64,000 nt of DNA. It comes from Verrucomicrobiota bacterium (GTDB taxonomy: Bacteria; Verrucomicrobiota; Verrucomicrobiia; Opitutales; Opitutaceae). The DNA is taken from the NCBI GenBank assembly GCA_016235555.1, contig JACRKC010000030.1, forward strand, positions 1 to 64,000, in the 5' to 3' direction. Below the pieces are notes generated by a model that saw only the letters and a list, made by a program, of their open reading frames with translations, was not told the origin of the DNA and made no database searches. A program made the position numbers and the translations under genes. Positions 16,559 to 25,381 of this stretch are shown here, piece by piece; within the stretch, counting starts at the first letter, position 1, and each line of letters begins with the position of its first letter.

Positions 16559-17962
16559 TCACAGCGGCGCGGCGGGCACGGCCCAGCCTGACCGGTAAGA
16601 CTTCGTGAGCAGCGCGGTGGCGGCGGGGCTTTCCGGAAAACGGAGGTTCGTCGAATCCCACGCGAGCGGCTTCTCCTTCTCCGGATCGAGCGCCCGCGAG
16701 CCGCGTTGGACGGGTGCGCGGTTGGCGACGCGCGTGGCGACGTTGCCCAGTTGCACGGTTTCGGCGAGCGGGCCGGCGTAGTCGAAGCCGCACGTGGTCT
16801 TCGTCCCGCCGAGGATCGCGTCGACCCAGCGGTGGTAGTGGCTGAGGCCCTTCAGATCCTTGGGGTAGGCGAAGTCCTTGAATTTTTCGACCGGGTAAAG
16901 ACGCGGGGCGGCGACGTGGCCGAGCACGAGGTTGCCGTTTTCGCCGAGGAAGAGGGAGCCGCTCTTCGGGAGGTCGAGTTCGGGCGGGAGTTGCGCGAGC
17001 TGGCGGTCGGGACGCAGACCGCCGTCGGACCAGACGACCGTGAGCTTCGGGCCGGCGGTGAGTTCGTTGCCGGGGAAAACGTAGCGGACGGTCTGGGCCG
17101 TGGGCCAGATGTGGCGGTTGATGCCGGTGTTGGACGCGACGACGGTGAGCGGCGCTTTCAACTTCAGCGCGCTGAAGACCGGATCGAGGATGTGGCAGCC
17201 GAAATCGCCGATGGCGCCGCCGCCGAAATCCTGCCAGTCGCGCCACGCGAAGGGATGATACACGCCGGGTGCGAAATCGCGCTGGGGCGCGCCGCCGAGC
17301 CAAAGGTTCCAATCGAGCGAGGCGGGCACCGGGCCGGGCGCGGGGGGCTCGAGGAGGCGCGTGCGCTCGTTGCCGGCGACGCTGACCCAGGAGCGGACCT
17401 CGCGGACCTTGCCGATCGCGCCGTCCTGGATGAGCCGCACCGCGAGGCGATACTCGATGTTGGAATGGATCTGCGTGCCCATCTGGGTGACGACGTTCTT
17501 GCGCTCGGCCCAGCGCGCCATCTGGCGGATTTCCCACACGGTGTGGGCCAGCGGCTTCTCGCAGTAGACGTGTTTGCCGCGGCGCATCGCCTCGATGCTG
17601 GCAAGGGCGTGCATGTGATCGGGGATGCCGACCGTGATGGCGTCGACGGTGTCGCCGAGTTGCTCGAGCATCGCGCGGAAATCGGCGAAGTGCGGCACGC
17701 CCGGAAACTCGGTGTCGGCGCGCTTGAAGTTGGCCGAGTCGACATCGCAGAAGCCGACGAAGCGCACCGCGGCGTGCGAGCCGACGTTGTGCAGATCGGA
17801 GAAGCCCTGGCCGGTGAGGCCAAGGGCGGCGACCTGGACTTTGCCGTTGGGATTGGCGGCGCGCAGCACGGCGGGGAAACCGAGGGCCGCGCCGGCGAGG
17901 GTGGTGCGCTGGAGAAACGTGCGGCGGGAGAGGCGCGCGGAGGGGGACGACGGGGTGGTCAC
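16559..17962 (-). CDS. Tat-exported Gfo/Idh/MocA family oxidoreductase
   Basis: 467 residues from GTG 17962. The Tat signal is LSRRTFLQRTTLAGAALGF. A Rossmann fold follows (KVQVAALGLTGQGFSDLH), with the catalytic-lysine motif CEKPLAHTVWEIRQM near residue 140 and a C-terminal GFO/IDH/MocA domain (GDFGCHILDPVFSALKL). Secreted members of this family are common in Planctomycetes and Verrucomicrobia and oxidise or epimerise sugars using a bound nicotinamide cofactor. Same strand as the TIM-barrel gene downstream. Confidence 0.88.
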   Translation of the reverse strand: MTTPSSPSARLSRRTFLQRTTLAGAALGFPAVLRAANPNGKVQVAALGLTGQGFSDLHNVGSHAAVRFVGFCDVDSANFKRADTEFPGVPHFADFRAMLEQLGDTVDAITVGIPDHMHALASIEAMRRGKHVYCEKPLAHTVWEIRQMARWAERKNVVTQMGTQIHSNIEYRLAVRLIQDGAIGKVREVRSWVSVAGNERTRLLEPPAPGPVPASLDWNLWLGGAPQRDFAPGVYHPFAWRDWQDFGGGAIGDFGCHILDPVFSALKLKAPLTVVASNTGINRHIWPTAQTVRYVFPGNELTAGPKLTVVWSDGGLRPDRQLAQLPPELDLPKSGSLFLGENGNLVLGHVAAPRLYPVEKFKDFAYPKDLKGLSHYHRWVDAILGGTKTTCGFDYAGPLAETVQLGNVATRVANRAPVQRGSRALDPEKEKPLAWDSTNLRFPESPAATALLTKSYRSGWAVPAAPL

Positions 17963-18108
17963 GACGGCGGGGGGGTGGGGCTGAGCAATGCCGGGCGGCG
18001 GGCCGGGTCAAGCCCGCCGGAGGTTGGAGGCCAATAATTCCGATTGCGCTCGGGAGGGGAATCCATGTGCTTTCGCGGTCCTTTTTGTTAACACCCTATA
18101 AACCAAAC

Positions 18109-18567
18109 ATGAAGATTCGTTGCCTCCTGCCCTCCCTCGCTCTCGCTCTGGCGTTCACGCTGGGGCTCTCCCCGCTGCGCGCCGCCGACGGCGGCAAAGA
18201 CCCCGAAACCGAACTCGGCAAAATCATGGAGAAGATGGGCGGCACGTTCCGCCGTCTGGGCCGCCAGATCAAGGATCCCTCCAAGAATGCGGACTCCCTG
18301 CAGGCGGTCGCCACCCTGCGCGATGCGGCGAAGTCCTCGCTCAAGCACGAGCCGATGTTGAAGGCCAAGCAGCCGGCCAGCGAGCAGGCCGCCTATGTCG
18401 AGCGCTTCAAGAAAAAGATGAACGATATGATCGCCCTCCTCGACCAGCTCGAGACCGCGCTCAAGGCCAACGACAACGAGAAGGCCGCCGCGATCTGCGC
18501 CAAGGTCAACGACACCCAGAAGGAAGGCCACAAGGAGTTCAAACCCGCGGGCAAGAAGAAGGGCTGA
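18109..18567 (+). CDS. Cytochrome b562-like periplasmic protein
   Basis: 152 residues from ATG 18109, with a signal peptide (MKIRCLLPSLALALAFTLG ending near LRAAD). The mature part is a four-helix bundle. A Met in GKIMEKMGGTFRR near the N-terminus and a His in KEGHKEFKP near the C-terminus sit where E. coli cytochrome b562 has its haem ligands. No CxxCH, as expected for non-covalent haem. Probably periplasmic electron transfer or haem binding. Monocistronic: a strong terminator follows. Confidence 0.72.
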   Translation: MKIRCLLPSLALALAFTLGLSPLRAADGGKDPETELGKIMEKMGGTFRRLGRQIKDPSKNADSLQAVATLRDAAKSSLKHEPMLKAKQPASEQAAYVERFKKKMNDMIALLDQLETALKANDNEKAAAICAKVNDTQKEGHKEFKPAGKKKG

Positions 18568-18592
18568 GGAACGGAAATATTTTCAGCGCGAA

Positions 18593-18624
18593 ACGCCACC
18601 GGGATGCCGGTGGCGTTTTTTTTG
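18593..18624 (+). terminator. Rho-independent terminator after cytochrome b562-like gene
   Basis: A perfect 10-bp GC-rich stem (acgccaccgg / ccggtggcgt), loop gatg, then eight T residues, 25 bases after the stop codon. Confidence 0.93.
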
Positions 18625-18704
18625 CTTAGGCCCCGAGCCGCGCGGTCGTGGGCGGAGGCGGCATCGCGGTGGACAATGCGGTGCCGCGACTCTACCCCTT
18701 GGAA

Positions 18705-19259
18705 ATGCCCCGCAAAATCCTCATCGTCACTGACGACGCCGGCGAGTCGTTCGAAATCCTTTACGCCCAGCACCGCTTCGCCGAAGCGGGCTTCACGCCG
18801 GTGATCGCCGCCACGCAAAAGAAACGCCTCAACGCCGTCATCCACGATTTCTACCCCGGCTGGAACACCTACATCGAGAAACCCGGCTACCTCATCGCGA
18901 GCGATGTGACGTTCGCGCAGGTGAAACCCGCCGACTACGCCGCGATCCTGCTGATCGGCGGACGCGCGCCGGAGTTTCTGCGGCACAACGCGAAACTGAT
19001 CCAGATCGTGCAGGCGTTTCACCGAGAGAAAAAACCGCTCCTGTCGATCTGCCACGGCATCCAGATCCTGCTCGCCGCCGGCATCGGCCGCGGGCTGAAG
19101 CTCACCTGCTACGAAAACGTGCGCTTCGAGGTCGAGGCGTGCGGCGGCACCTGGATCAACCGGCAGTGCGTGCGCGACGGGCACATCATCACCGCGCAGA
19201 CGTGGGAGAGTCATCCGGACTTTTATCGCGAGGCGATGGCGCTGCTGGGGAAACCGTGA
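18705..19259 (+). CDS. DJ-1/PfpI family protein
   Basis: 184 residues from ATG 18705. The nucleophile Cys lies in SICHGIQIL near residue 110, with the conserved Glu in DDAGESFE near 18; LLIGGRAPEFLR precedes the elbow. The family includes deglycases, chaperones and class I glutaminase-like amidotransferases; the substrate cannot be told. Cytosolic. Single gene between a terminator and a repeat. Confidence 0.88.
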   Translation: MPRKILIVTDDAGESFEILYAQHRFAEAGFTPVIAATQKKRLNAVIHDFYPGWNTYIEKPGYLIASDVTFAQVKPADYAAILLIGGRAPEFLRHNAKLIQIVQAFHREKKPLLSICHGIQILLAAGIGRGLKLTCYENVRFEVEACGGTWINRQCVRDGHIITAQTWESHPDFYREAMALLGKP

Positions 19260-19284
19260 CGCGGCCCGCCTCGTAACGGACAGT

Positions 19285-19408
19285 GTGAAAACGTGGCGGT
19301 GGTAGCGGAAAGCGTGAGCTTTTCGCTCAAACGCGGGCCAAATCCCACGAAAACCTCACGGTTTCCGCTACGCTTCGCGCGACTGAACATATGCCGCCGG
19401 GTTTTCAC
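19285..19408. repeat. MITE-like element, family C, copy 1
   Basis: Ends gtgaaaacgtggcgg and ccgccgggttttcac are inverted. The core carries agcggaaagcgtgagctttt and its inverted partner aacctcacggtttccgct. A second copy, inverted relative to this one and closely similar throughout, is at 35996-36118. Confidence 0.82.
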
Positions 19409-19471
19409 CCACTCGGGTGAGAGGCGGAAAAACCCGCGCAAGCCACGCCCGTCCTGCTCTCACGCGCAGAG

Positions 19472-20197
19472 CTACGAAGCGGTGCGTCGGCACCAGTTCA
19501 CCACCGCCTCCACCATCCGCGGAGTGAAACTTGGCTCCCACACGTGGTCGCAGCCCTCGAATTCGACGAGTTCCTTCGGCTCGCGCGCGTGCGCGAAGGC
19601 ATCGCGTGAATCCTGCAACGGCACGATCGTATCGGCGGTGCCATGCACGAGCAGCCACGGCACGGCGATTTTTCCGGCGAGCGTGGCCGTGCTGCCGATC
19701 GTGCGAAGATCGTCAACGTAAGCCGGCGAGAGCACGCAGCCCGGTTTGCCCCACATCAAGTCACGACCGGGGGTGAGCCCGCCGAAATGATGCTCCGCAA
19801 ACGCCCGCACGTGCACCATGCCGGCGAGCGAGACGAGGCGCCGGATGCGGGCATCGCCGCTCGCGCGCAGCACGCCCACCGCGCCGCCCATGCTGTGACC
19901 GGCGTAGGTCACGCGCCAGCCGTCGAACGCATCGAGCACCGCGCCAAGGTCGGCCACCTCCTTGGTAATCGTGCTGTCCGCGAAGCGTCCCTCCGACGCG
20001 CCGTTGCCCGACCACGACACGCGGAGTGCCGAAATGCCCGCGCGTGCAAGCCCGTCGGCGAGGGCGATGAGAAACGGCCGGTCCTTGTGCCCGGTGACGC
20101 CATGCCCGATCACGACGATGTCGCGCGCCTGCGAAGCGCCGGCGTGAAACGTGAAATCGAGGCGTTCGCCACGGGCGTTGCGGATGGGGCCGATCAT
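19472..20197 (-). CDS. Alpha/beta hydrolase, cytosolic
   Basis: 241 residues from ATG 20197; the open frame upstream of this Met is not protein-like. HGVTGHKDRP near residue 35 gives the oxyanion region, GHSMGGAVGV near 105 the Ser nucleophile, HGTADTIVPL the Asp and GCDHVWEP the His. Resembles small serine hydrolases and acyl esterases with unknown substrates. No signal peptide. Divergent from the DUF2442 gene. Confidence 0.82.
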   Translation of the reverse strand: MIGPIRNARGERLDFTFHAGASQARDIVVIGHGVTGHKDRPFLIALADGLARAGISALRVSWSGNGASEGRFADSTITKEVADLGAVLDAFDGWRVTYAGHSMGGAVGVLRASGDARIRRLVSLAGMVHVRAFAEHHFGGLTPGRDLMWGKPGCVLSPAYVDDLRTIGSTATLAGKIAVPWLLVHGTADTIVPLQDSRDAFAHAREPKELVEFEGCDHVWEPSFTPRMVEAVVNWCRRTAS

Positions 20198-20363
20198 TTC
20201 CAACACAGAGGTCGCAGAGAGCGCGAAGAGGTCAACTCTGTGGTCCGCCCTCACCCCGTCTCGCGCGCAGCCAACGACCGATTTGGCCCGGCGGAACTGA
20301 GCCGGACTCAACGCCTCGTAGAGGAACATTGCCAAGAGATGCCCGCGGCCCACCGTCGGTTTC

Positions 20364-20633
20364 ATGGACAGTAAGCCCCAAGCTACCGCGACCGCCGTCC
20401 GCTGCTGGATCGAAGGGCGCCGCGTCTGGTTGGAACTGTCCGACCAACGGATGGTGAGCTTTCCGGCCGTAAAGTATCCTTTGCTGGCCAACGCCTCGCC
20501 GGAAGAACTCGCGAAGGGCACACTCCGCATCCAAGGCCGCGCCCTGCGCTGGGAGTCGCTAGATGAGGATATCTGGGTGGATGATGCGGTCGCAGGGCGG
20601 TTCCCAAAGCCGCCTCATGCGACTGCGAATTAA
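20364..20633 (+). CDS. DUF2442 domain protein
   Basis: 89 residues. DUF2442-like signature: WLELSDQRMVSFPAVKYPLL, then ALRWESLDEDIWVDDAV. The family is small, widespread in accessory regions, and often beside DUF4160 or toxin-antitoxin genes; its function is unknown. It opens the AT-richer cassette that continues to 22812. Confidence 0.75.
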   Translation: MDSKPQATATAVRCWIEGRRVWLELSDQRMVSFPAVKYPLLANASPEELAKGTLRIQGRALRWESLDEDIWVDDAVAGRFPKPPHATAN

Positions 20634-20686
20634 CCTTTCCCGCGACCACAGGTCGTTGCTATCACCGATCATCGGTATCGGCGAAT

Positions 20687-21592
20687 ATGAACCCCACTCA
20701 CGCTCTTCCGGAGAAGTTCATTAGAGATCTGGAACGCGTCTGTGCGACGCTTGAGCGGATGCCGCAACTCGATGCCTTTATCCGAGATTTGGATCGCGTC
20801 CACTTCGCGAGCGAGTCCGAGCAGCGGCACGGCCGATCGATCTCCGATAGCGATCTCGCAGAATTGGAAAGCGTGCTGAAAGAAATCAAAGCGTGCGCAT
20901 TGGAAAGACTCCGTAGCGTCGGATGGCCAGATAAGCTGCCTGGCTATGATCCACTGCTCTCACCAATCAGCCTGTTCGGCACCTTGGATTTTGGGCGCCT
21001 TGAAACGGCTCACACCCGGACGCTCGCATGGTTGATGAATCCCAACGAAGAACATGGATTTGGTGACCGGCTGTTGCTCGCGTTTCTCCGGCGAGTATTC
21101 CGCCTAGCAAGCGGAACGCGGCTCGTCGGTGATATCCGGGTTGAAAGTGAGACCAGGGACGACGCGTGCGGAGATCGGCTCGACATTGATATTAGTGGCG
21201 AGTGGCGGCTTCCTAACGAAAAGGTCCAGCGCTGGCTCGTCATCATCGAAGCGAAGATCGACGCGGACGAGGGAGAGGACCAGTGCAGGCGATACGAAGA
21301 AAAGTGCCGCGGAAGGTCGGCGGACGAACGCAGGCTTGTTTTCCTGACGGTCGATGGCAGAGCGCCGAAGAGCGGGACGGAAGAGCTGTGGCAAGGAATG
21401 GCATTCGTCGAACTCATGGCGCTCTTCCGCCACCAGTTGCAATATCTCGTCGGAACGCCTGGCTTTCAGTTTCTCCGCCTTTACATGACTGGCGTGTTGA
21501 AGGATGTCTGCGGAATACGCTGTGGGCCCGCTAACGACAGCGGCAACATTTACATGATCGGCGACTATCTCGGTGCCAAAAGAGGAGACTAA
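20687..21592 (+). CDS. PD-(D/E)XK nuclease family protein (PDDEXK_4-like)
   Basis: 301 residues. ETAHTRTLAWLMNPNEEHGF near residue 105 is the entry signature of this family. The active site reads D in RLDIDIS and E-x-K in VIIEAKIDADEGEDQCRRY near residue 190, giving D-x(n)-EAK. The N-terminal 95 residues are helical. Probably a DNA-cleaving nuclease; homologues occur in defence islands and as lone nucleases. Stop is 4 bases before the start of the next gene, so they form an operon. Base composition is clearly more AT-rich than the surrounding chromosome. Confidence 0.82.
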   Translation: MNPTHALPEKFIRDLERVCATLERMPQLDAFIRDLDRVHFASESEQRHGRSISDSDLAELESVLKEIKACALERLRSVGWPDKLPGYDPLLSPISLFGTLDFGRLETAHTRTLAWLMNPNEEHGFGDRLLLAFLRRVFRLASGTRLVGDIRVESETRDDACGDRLDIDISGEWRLPNEKVQRWLVIIEAKIDADEGEDQCRRYEEKCRGRSADERRLVFLTVDGRAPKSGTEELWQGMAFVELMALFRHQLQYLVGTPGFQFLRLYMTGVLKDVCGIRCGPANDSGNIYMIGDYLGAKRGD

Positions 21593-21596
21593 GAAT

Positions 21597-22247
21597 ATGG
21601 CTCAATTCGGAAAAGCTCTGGTATTTTTCCTGAAATATTTCGCTGAAATGCAGCGCCTTTATGAGCGAGACGAAGATGGCCGGACGATCCCTGAAATTGA
21701 CTCGAAGCAGAATCGAAAAGAAGTGCTGGGAAAAGTGGATGCAGTCGGCGCTATCGCCAGTGATCAAATTGCCGCGCTCTTAGATTTGTGCACCCAAGAT
21801 TGGCTGAAAGACTTGAAAAGAAAGACGAACGGCGTGGCAGTCTTTGGGCCCGAAAGGACGGGCGCTTACGTAAGACGAAACTGGGAGTGGAGCATTTTTG
21901 TTAGGCGGCCAAGGCAGCGAACACGGGACAAGGCCCGCGAGATTGGGATCGGAATCTATGATTCGTCACCAACTGTTCTTACTCCGTGGGTGTGGGGTCT
22001 CGGCGGCGTCGCGGTGGAGCCATTGATGATCCAATGGTTGAAAGTCGCTGATCCTGCGGCGGAACTACGCCGCTCAAAAGAGCACGTCAATTGGAGTGGT
22101 GGTGCCGTGAGTTTCAGTCCGATTTCGATCCCCCTTGATGAGGCCGTCGACTTTGAACTCAACGTCGATGATTTCGTTGATCGGACTCGAAAGGCGCTTG
22201 GCATCATCACGCCACAATTCATCGAGAAATTCTTGGAGTTGGGTTAG
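21597..22247 (+). CDS. Hypothetical protein, partner of PD-(D/E)XK nuclease
   Basis: 216 residues from ATG 21597, with a gaggag ribosome site; a GTG at 21573 is possible but overlaps the nuclease gene. No family recognised. The N-terminal third is helical; the middle has WEWSIFVRRPRQRTRDKARE and PWVWGLGGVAVEP, which suggests a beta-rich core. No signal peptide or membrane helix. The 4-base gap from the nuclease gene argues for a joint function. Confidence 0.7.
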   Translation: MAQFGKALVFFLKYFAEMQRLYERDEDGRTIPEIDSKQNRKEVLGKVDAVGAIASDQIAALLDLCTQDWLKDLKRKTNGVAVFGPERTGAYVRRNWEWSIFVRRPRQRTRDKAREIGIGIYDSSPTVLTPWVWGLGGVAVEPLMIQWLKVADPAAELRRSKEHVNWSGGAVSFSPISIPLDEAVDFELNVDDFVDRTRKALGIITPQFIEKFLELG

Positions 22248-22272
22248 GGGCCTCGGGTATCGGAAATCGCCC

Positions 22273-22812
22273 ATGCACTTTCTCCTCTACGTTTGCCTGC
22301 CGCGCGAGGAAGCCTCCACCAGTCTGCGAGCTAGACGGAAAGTCTGCCAATACTTGAGTCAGCAAGGATTCGCGATGGGGCTGCGGTTTGCCGGGCGTTG
22401 CGATTACTTCTGTGTCGGCGGCCGATATTCTGGGCAACTCGCGTGGCTTCGGCTCCGCGCCGATCAACCGAATCGTGTGGCGCAATTCTGGAAGCGCTGC
22501 GCCCGGTTTCGGCGGAAGACGAAAGAAAGGAAATCAGCGGAGTTGTTTCGGCGGATGTTCCCGGAATACCACGGGCCGCCGCTCCTCGGTCGCGAACTTG
22601 ATTTCTACGGCGGAGCGGATGACGCCCAGATCCTGGACCAGCAGCTCTTTCGGCTGCTCAGAAATGGATTCAACCTGGAGGTTACCTTCGCGGGCGACGG
22701 CGAGACGCCCAACGTGATTTTCACGGCCCCGCACGAAGAGGACTATGAATGGCCGACCACGGTCGAAGAAGCCGCGAATTTCTGGGTGGTGGTCATCGAC
22801 TACCACGACTGA
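22273..22812 (+). CDS. Hypothetical protein, third gene of the AT-richer cassette
   Basis: 179 residues from ATG 22273, 25 bases after the previous stop. MHFLLYVCLPREE then a conserved-looking CDYFCVGGRYSGQL: a (V/I)GGR(W/Y)SG motif of this kind recurs in small uncharacterised bacterial and phage proteins. Cytosolic. Function unknown; co-directional with the nuclease pair. Confidence 0.65.
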   Translation: MHFLLYVCLPREEASTSLRARRKVCQYLSQQGFAMGLRFAGRCDYFCVGGRYSGQLAWLRLRADQPNRVAQFWKRCARFRRKTKERKSAELFRRMFPEYHGPPLLGRELDFYGGADDAQILDQQLFRLLRNGFNLEVTFAGDGETPNVIFTAPHEEDYEWPTTVEEAANFWVVVIDYHD

Positions 22813-22832
22813 CCGCCGCGACACGCGGCGTT

Positions 22833-24092
22833 TCACTGCAGGTTACCGTCTGCGCCGAATCCGATCGGCCTCAGTTCGCCGAGGGCGCCGATGTGCGGCT
22901 GGGCTTTCGCCTCGGGCAAGAGCGGTTCGGAAATTTCCATCGCGGCGACGCTGAGGGTGTCGGCGATGCGGACGATTTTGGCAGTGGTCGTGTCGGTGAG
23001 CGGGAGCGAGGCGAGGGCGCGGTCGATGCATTCGCGGTCGGTGTCGAAGTAGACCGGCAGCTTCGCGCTTTGCGGGGTGAGGGCGGTGAGGGAGTTGGTG
23101 AAGGTCTTGTGGGCGTCCATCGTGCGCGCGAGGCGCGTGGTGGTGAAGTCGGCGAGGCCGATGCCGATCGCGTTGCCGTGCGTTTCCGCGGTGAGGTCGC
23201 GCACGAAAATACGGCGGATGAACGGCGCGGGGCGGCCGGCGCGCAGGAGGTGGCTCGAGTAGCCGTCGATCGAGCGCATCACGACGTTCGGGTCCATGCC
23301 GGTGCCGCTGATGTTTTTTCCGATGCAGTCGATGATGAGCAGGTCGATTTCGTCGAAGGGGAGCAGGGGCAGGAGGGCACGGGATTCGACGAGCAGGGCG
23401 TCCTCGCCCTGTTCCATTTCGTCACGCGGGAGCACGACGATTTTCGCGGTTTCGTGATATTGGTTTTCGAGCAGAGCGAAACCGCCGAGGAGCGGGGTCT
23501 CGCGGAGGAGCACGCCGGCCATGGTGCGGATGGCGCGCTCGTGGCCGAGTTCGCTGGCGGCGAGGTGCATCGCGGCGGCGCCGGCGCGCTTGCCGAGGCC
23601 GACGACCGCCATCTTCAGGAGGCCGCTGCCGATGTCGCCGTAGAAATCGGTGTGCGGTTTCACGCGGTTGACGAGGATGATGCCATCGGCGGCGAGCGGC
23701 TCAAGCGCGCACCAGACCGGTTTGCCGTCGGCGGTGGTGCCGACCTGTTTCACGTCGAGCGAGGCTTTGATGGGCGTGCGCATCGTGGCCTCGGTGATGT
23801 CGTAGCTGGCGAGCACCTCACGCTGGCCTTCGGGCGTGGCGCCCCCGTGGCTGCCCATGGCGGGGAAGAGAAACGGCTCCGCGCCGGTGGAGCGGATCAG
23901 GGCGAGCACCTCGGTGAGGATGGTGCGGATGTGGGTGATGCCGCGGCTGCCGGTGCCGACGGCGATGCTCATGCCGGGGCGGAGGACCGGACGGAGTTTC
24001 TCGAACCCGGCGGCGAGCGTGGCGCGCAAGTCGAGCGGCGCGGGGCGCGGGAAATTCTGACGGACGCGGAGGAAGCGCGGCAGGGGGCTCAT
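22833..24092 (-). CDS. LarA-like (DUF2088, lactate racemase-domain) protein
   Basis: 419 residues. SIAVGTGSRGITHI near residue 40, then PAMGSHGGATPEGQREVL and GIILVNRVKPHTDFYGDIGS, which are the signatures of the LarA N-terminal domain group. True LarA carries a nickel-pincer nucleotide and racemises lactate; this subgroup lacks larB/larC/larE neighbours here, so the substrate and cofactor are unknown. Convergent with the AT-richer cassette. Confidence 0.75.
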   Translation of the reverse strand: MSPLPRFLRVRQNFPRPAPLDLRATLAAGFEKLRPVLRPGMSIAVGTGSRGITHIRTILTEVLALIRSTGAEPFLFPAMGSHGGATPEGQREVLASYDITEATMRTPIKASLDVKQVGTTADGKPVWCALEPLAADGIILVNRVKPHTDFYGDIGSGLLKMAVVGLGKRAGAAAMHLAASELGHERAIRTMAGVLLRETPLLGGFALLENQYHETAKIVVLPRDEMEQGEDALLVESRALLPLLPFDEIDLLIIDCIGKNISGTGMDPNVVMRSIDGYSSHLLRAGRPAPFIRRIFVRDLTAETHGNAIGIGLADFTTTRLARTMDAHKTFTNSLTALTPQSAKLPVYFDTDRECIDRALASLPLTDTTTAKIVRIADTLSVAAMEISEPLLPEAKAQPHIGALGELRPIGFGADGNLQ

Positions 24093-24342
24093 GGCCGGGC
24101 AGGGTAGGGCGGCGGATTCGGGCGATCAAGTTTCCGGCGCACCACACTCGGCACGAAGCCTGACCGAGGCGGAGGGAAACCACGGATGAACACGGGTGAA
24201 CCCAGCGCGGCACGACCGCAACCGAGCCATTGGAACAGGAAGGCCGGGAAGAGCGGAAAGAAGAAGGAATCGGATCCTTCCCGACCTTTCCGAACTTCCT
24301 GTTCAAGGATCTTGTTCAAGATGCGAGACCCTTCGACATTGG

Positions 24343-24416
24343 AAGTAGGGCAGGTCTGTGACCTGCCCTTTCGCGCGGTGAGTGTTCGCTGGGCAGGTCA
24401 CAGACCCTGCCCTACT
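24343..24416. repeat. Palindromic repeat (gtagggcaggtctgtgacctgccc)
   Basis: agtagggcaggtctgtgacc and its inverted partner ggtcacagaccctgccctac enclose about 25 bases. Each arm is itself palindromic, so the element can form a cruciform. Confidence 0.72.
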
Positions 24417-24461
24417 CCCGGCCGCCGTTCTGCGCAAAGTTCATGACGGAACGTGGCAGTC

Positions 24462-24580
24462 GAGGTGGAGCGCGTTGCCCTCAACGCGCTGGTATGAAGG
24501 TGGGAGCGGGTTTACCCCGCGACTCGTCGGGGCGTAAAGCCCCTCCCACAAAAAGCGCGTTGGGGGCAACGCGCTCCACC
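24462..24580. repeat. Composite palindromic element, family D with nested family G, copy 1
   Basis: Outer arms gaggtggagcgcgttgccct and gttgggggcaacgcgctcca; nested inside is gtgggagcgggtttaccccg with ggcgtaaagcccctcccaca. A copy with only a handful of differences lies at 59112-59231, inside the APC transporter gene. A shorter variant is in the helicase gene at 62701-62820. Confidence 0.88.
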
Positions 24581-24676
24581 GCTGCACGGCGCGGTTACGA
24601 ACATGCGCGAGTTCAACGGCACAATGCCGGCTAAGAAACCGCCCCGTGAATCGTCGTCAGGGCAAACCCCTTCCCC

Positions 24677-25114
24677 ATGAACCTCGCCCTCGACGTCACC
24701 CCGGCGCGCAAGGCGCGCATCGAGATCATCCCGCTCATCGACGTGATCTTTTTCCTGCTCGCGACGTTTGTGCTGTTCACGCTGTCGCTGGAAAAGATCG
24801 CGTCGATCGAGACCAAGTTTCCGCTGACGGGCGATCCGTCGATCGGCCCCGACTCGACGCTCTATCTCCAGGCTTCGGAAAACGGCACCTACTACTGGAA
24901 GATCGGCAAGGACGCGCCGGCCGAGGTGGTGATGCGCGACGAGTTGCGTGCGCGGCTCCAGCACTACGTCCGCAGCGTCAAGGAGCCGCGGGTGGTTGTG
25001 CGCGGCGACCGGCTGGCGCGGTTCAGCGGAGCGGTGTTTGCCCTCGACGAAATCCGCGCCGTGGGAATCAAGGAGATCGCCGTGGAGACGATGCCGAGTG
25101 CGACGGGGACGTGA
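24677..25114 (+). CDS. ExbD/TolR family protein
   Basis: 145 residues. One transmembrane helix near residues 19-42, with the essential proton-path Asp in IIPLIDVIFFLLATFVL (residue 23). The periplasmic part ends with the VRGDRLARFSGAVFALDEIR pattern of ExbD. ExbD proteins work with ExbB and TonB to power outer-membrane receptors such as the TonB-dependent receptor at 36-39 kb. No ExbB or TonB gene is adjacent, so partners must lie elsewhere. Confidence 0.87.
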   Translation: MNLALDVTPARKARIEIIPLIDVIFFLLATFVLFTLSLEKIASIETKFPLTGDPSIGPDSTLYLQASENGTYYWKIGKDAPAEVVMRDELRARLQHYVRSVKEPRVVVRGDRLARFSGAVFALDEIRAVGIKEIAVETMPSATGT

Positions 25115-25381
25115 GGCCGGCTCCGGCGGGCGAGCCGGCGGTTCGGCGGATCGCCGTGCACGTTCAAGTCGCCCGCGGACACGCCGATGAAGGAGGTGAA
25201 CCGCGAGATGACGGTGCAGCGACTGGTGGACGCGTGACCTTCCGGCATCCGACCTGCCGGCAAATCCCGCCGGCGCCGTCGAAACTGTGAGGACCGCGCC
25301 GACACCGGCCGGCCGGCATCGGGTGCGCTCGCTGCTTGCGGCGGTGCGTGGCGCGGCTCAATTTCCCGGTCGATCCCGATC

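Larger units (their letters stand above)
24093..24676. other. Gene-free repeat region
   Basis: No credible gene. Contents in order: a purine-rich inverted repeat around 24225-24312, a palindromic element at 24343-24416, and the composite element at 24462-24580. The start of the ExbD gene follows after a further 96 bases. Confidence 0.7.

Noticed and set aside
25115-25381. A possible short gene fragment (TPMKEVNREMTVQRLVDA) between ExbD and the rhomboid gene
   Set aside because: Only about 25 codons, no start with a ribosome site and no recognised family; could be a gene remnant.
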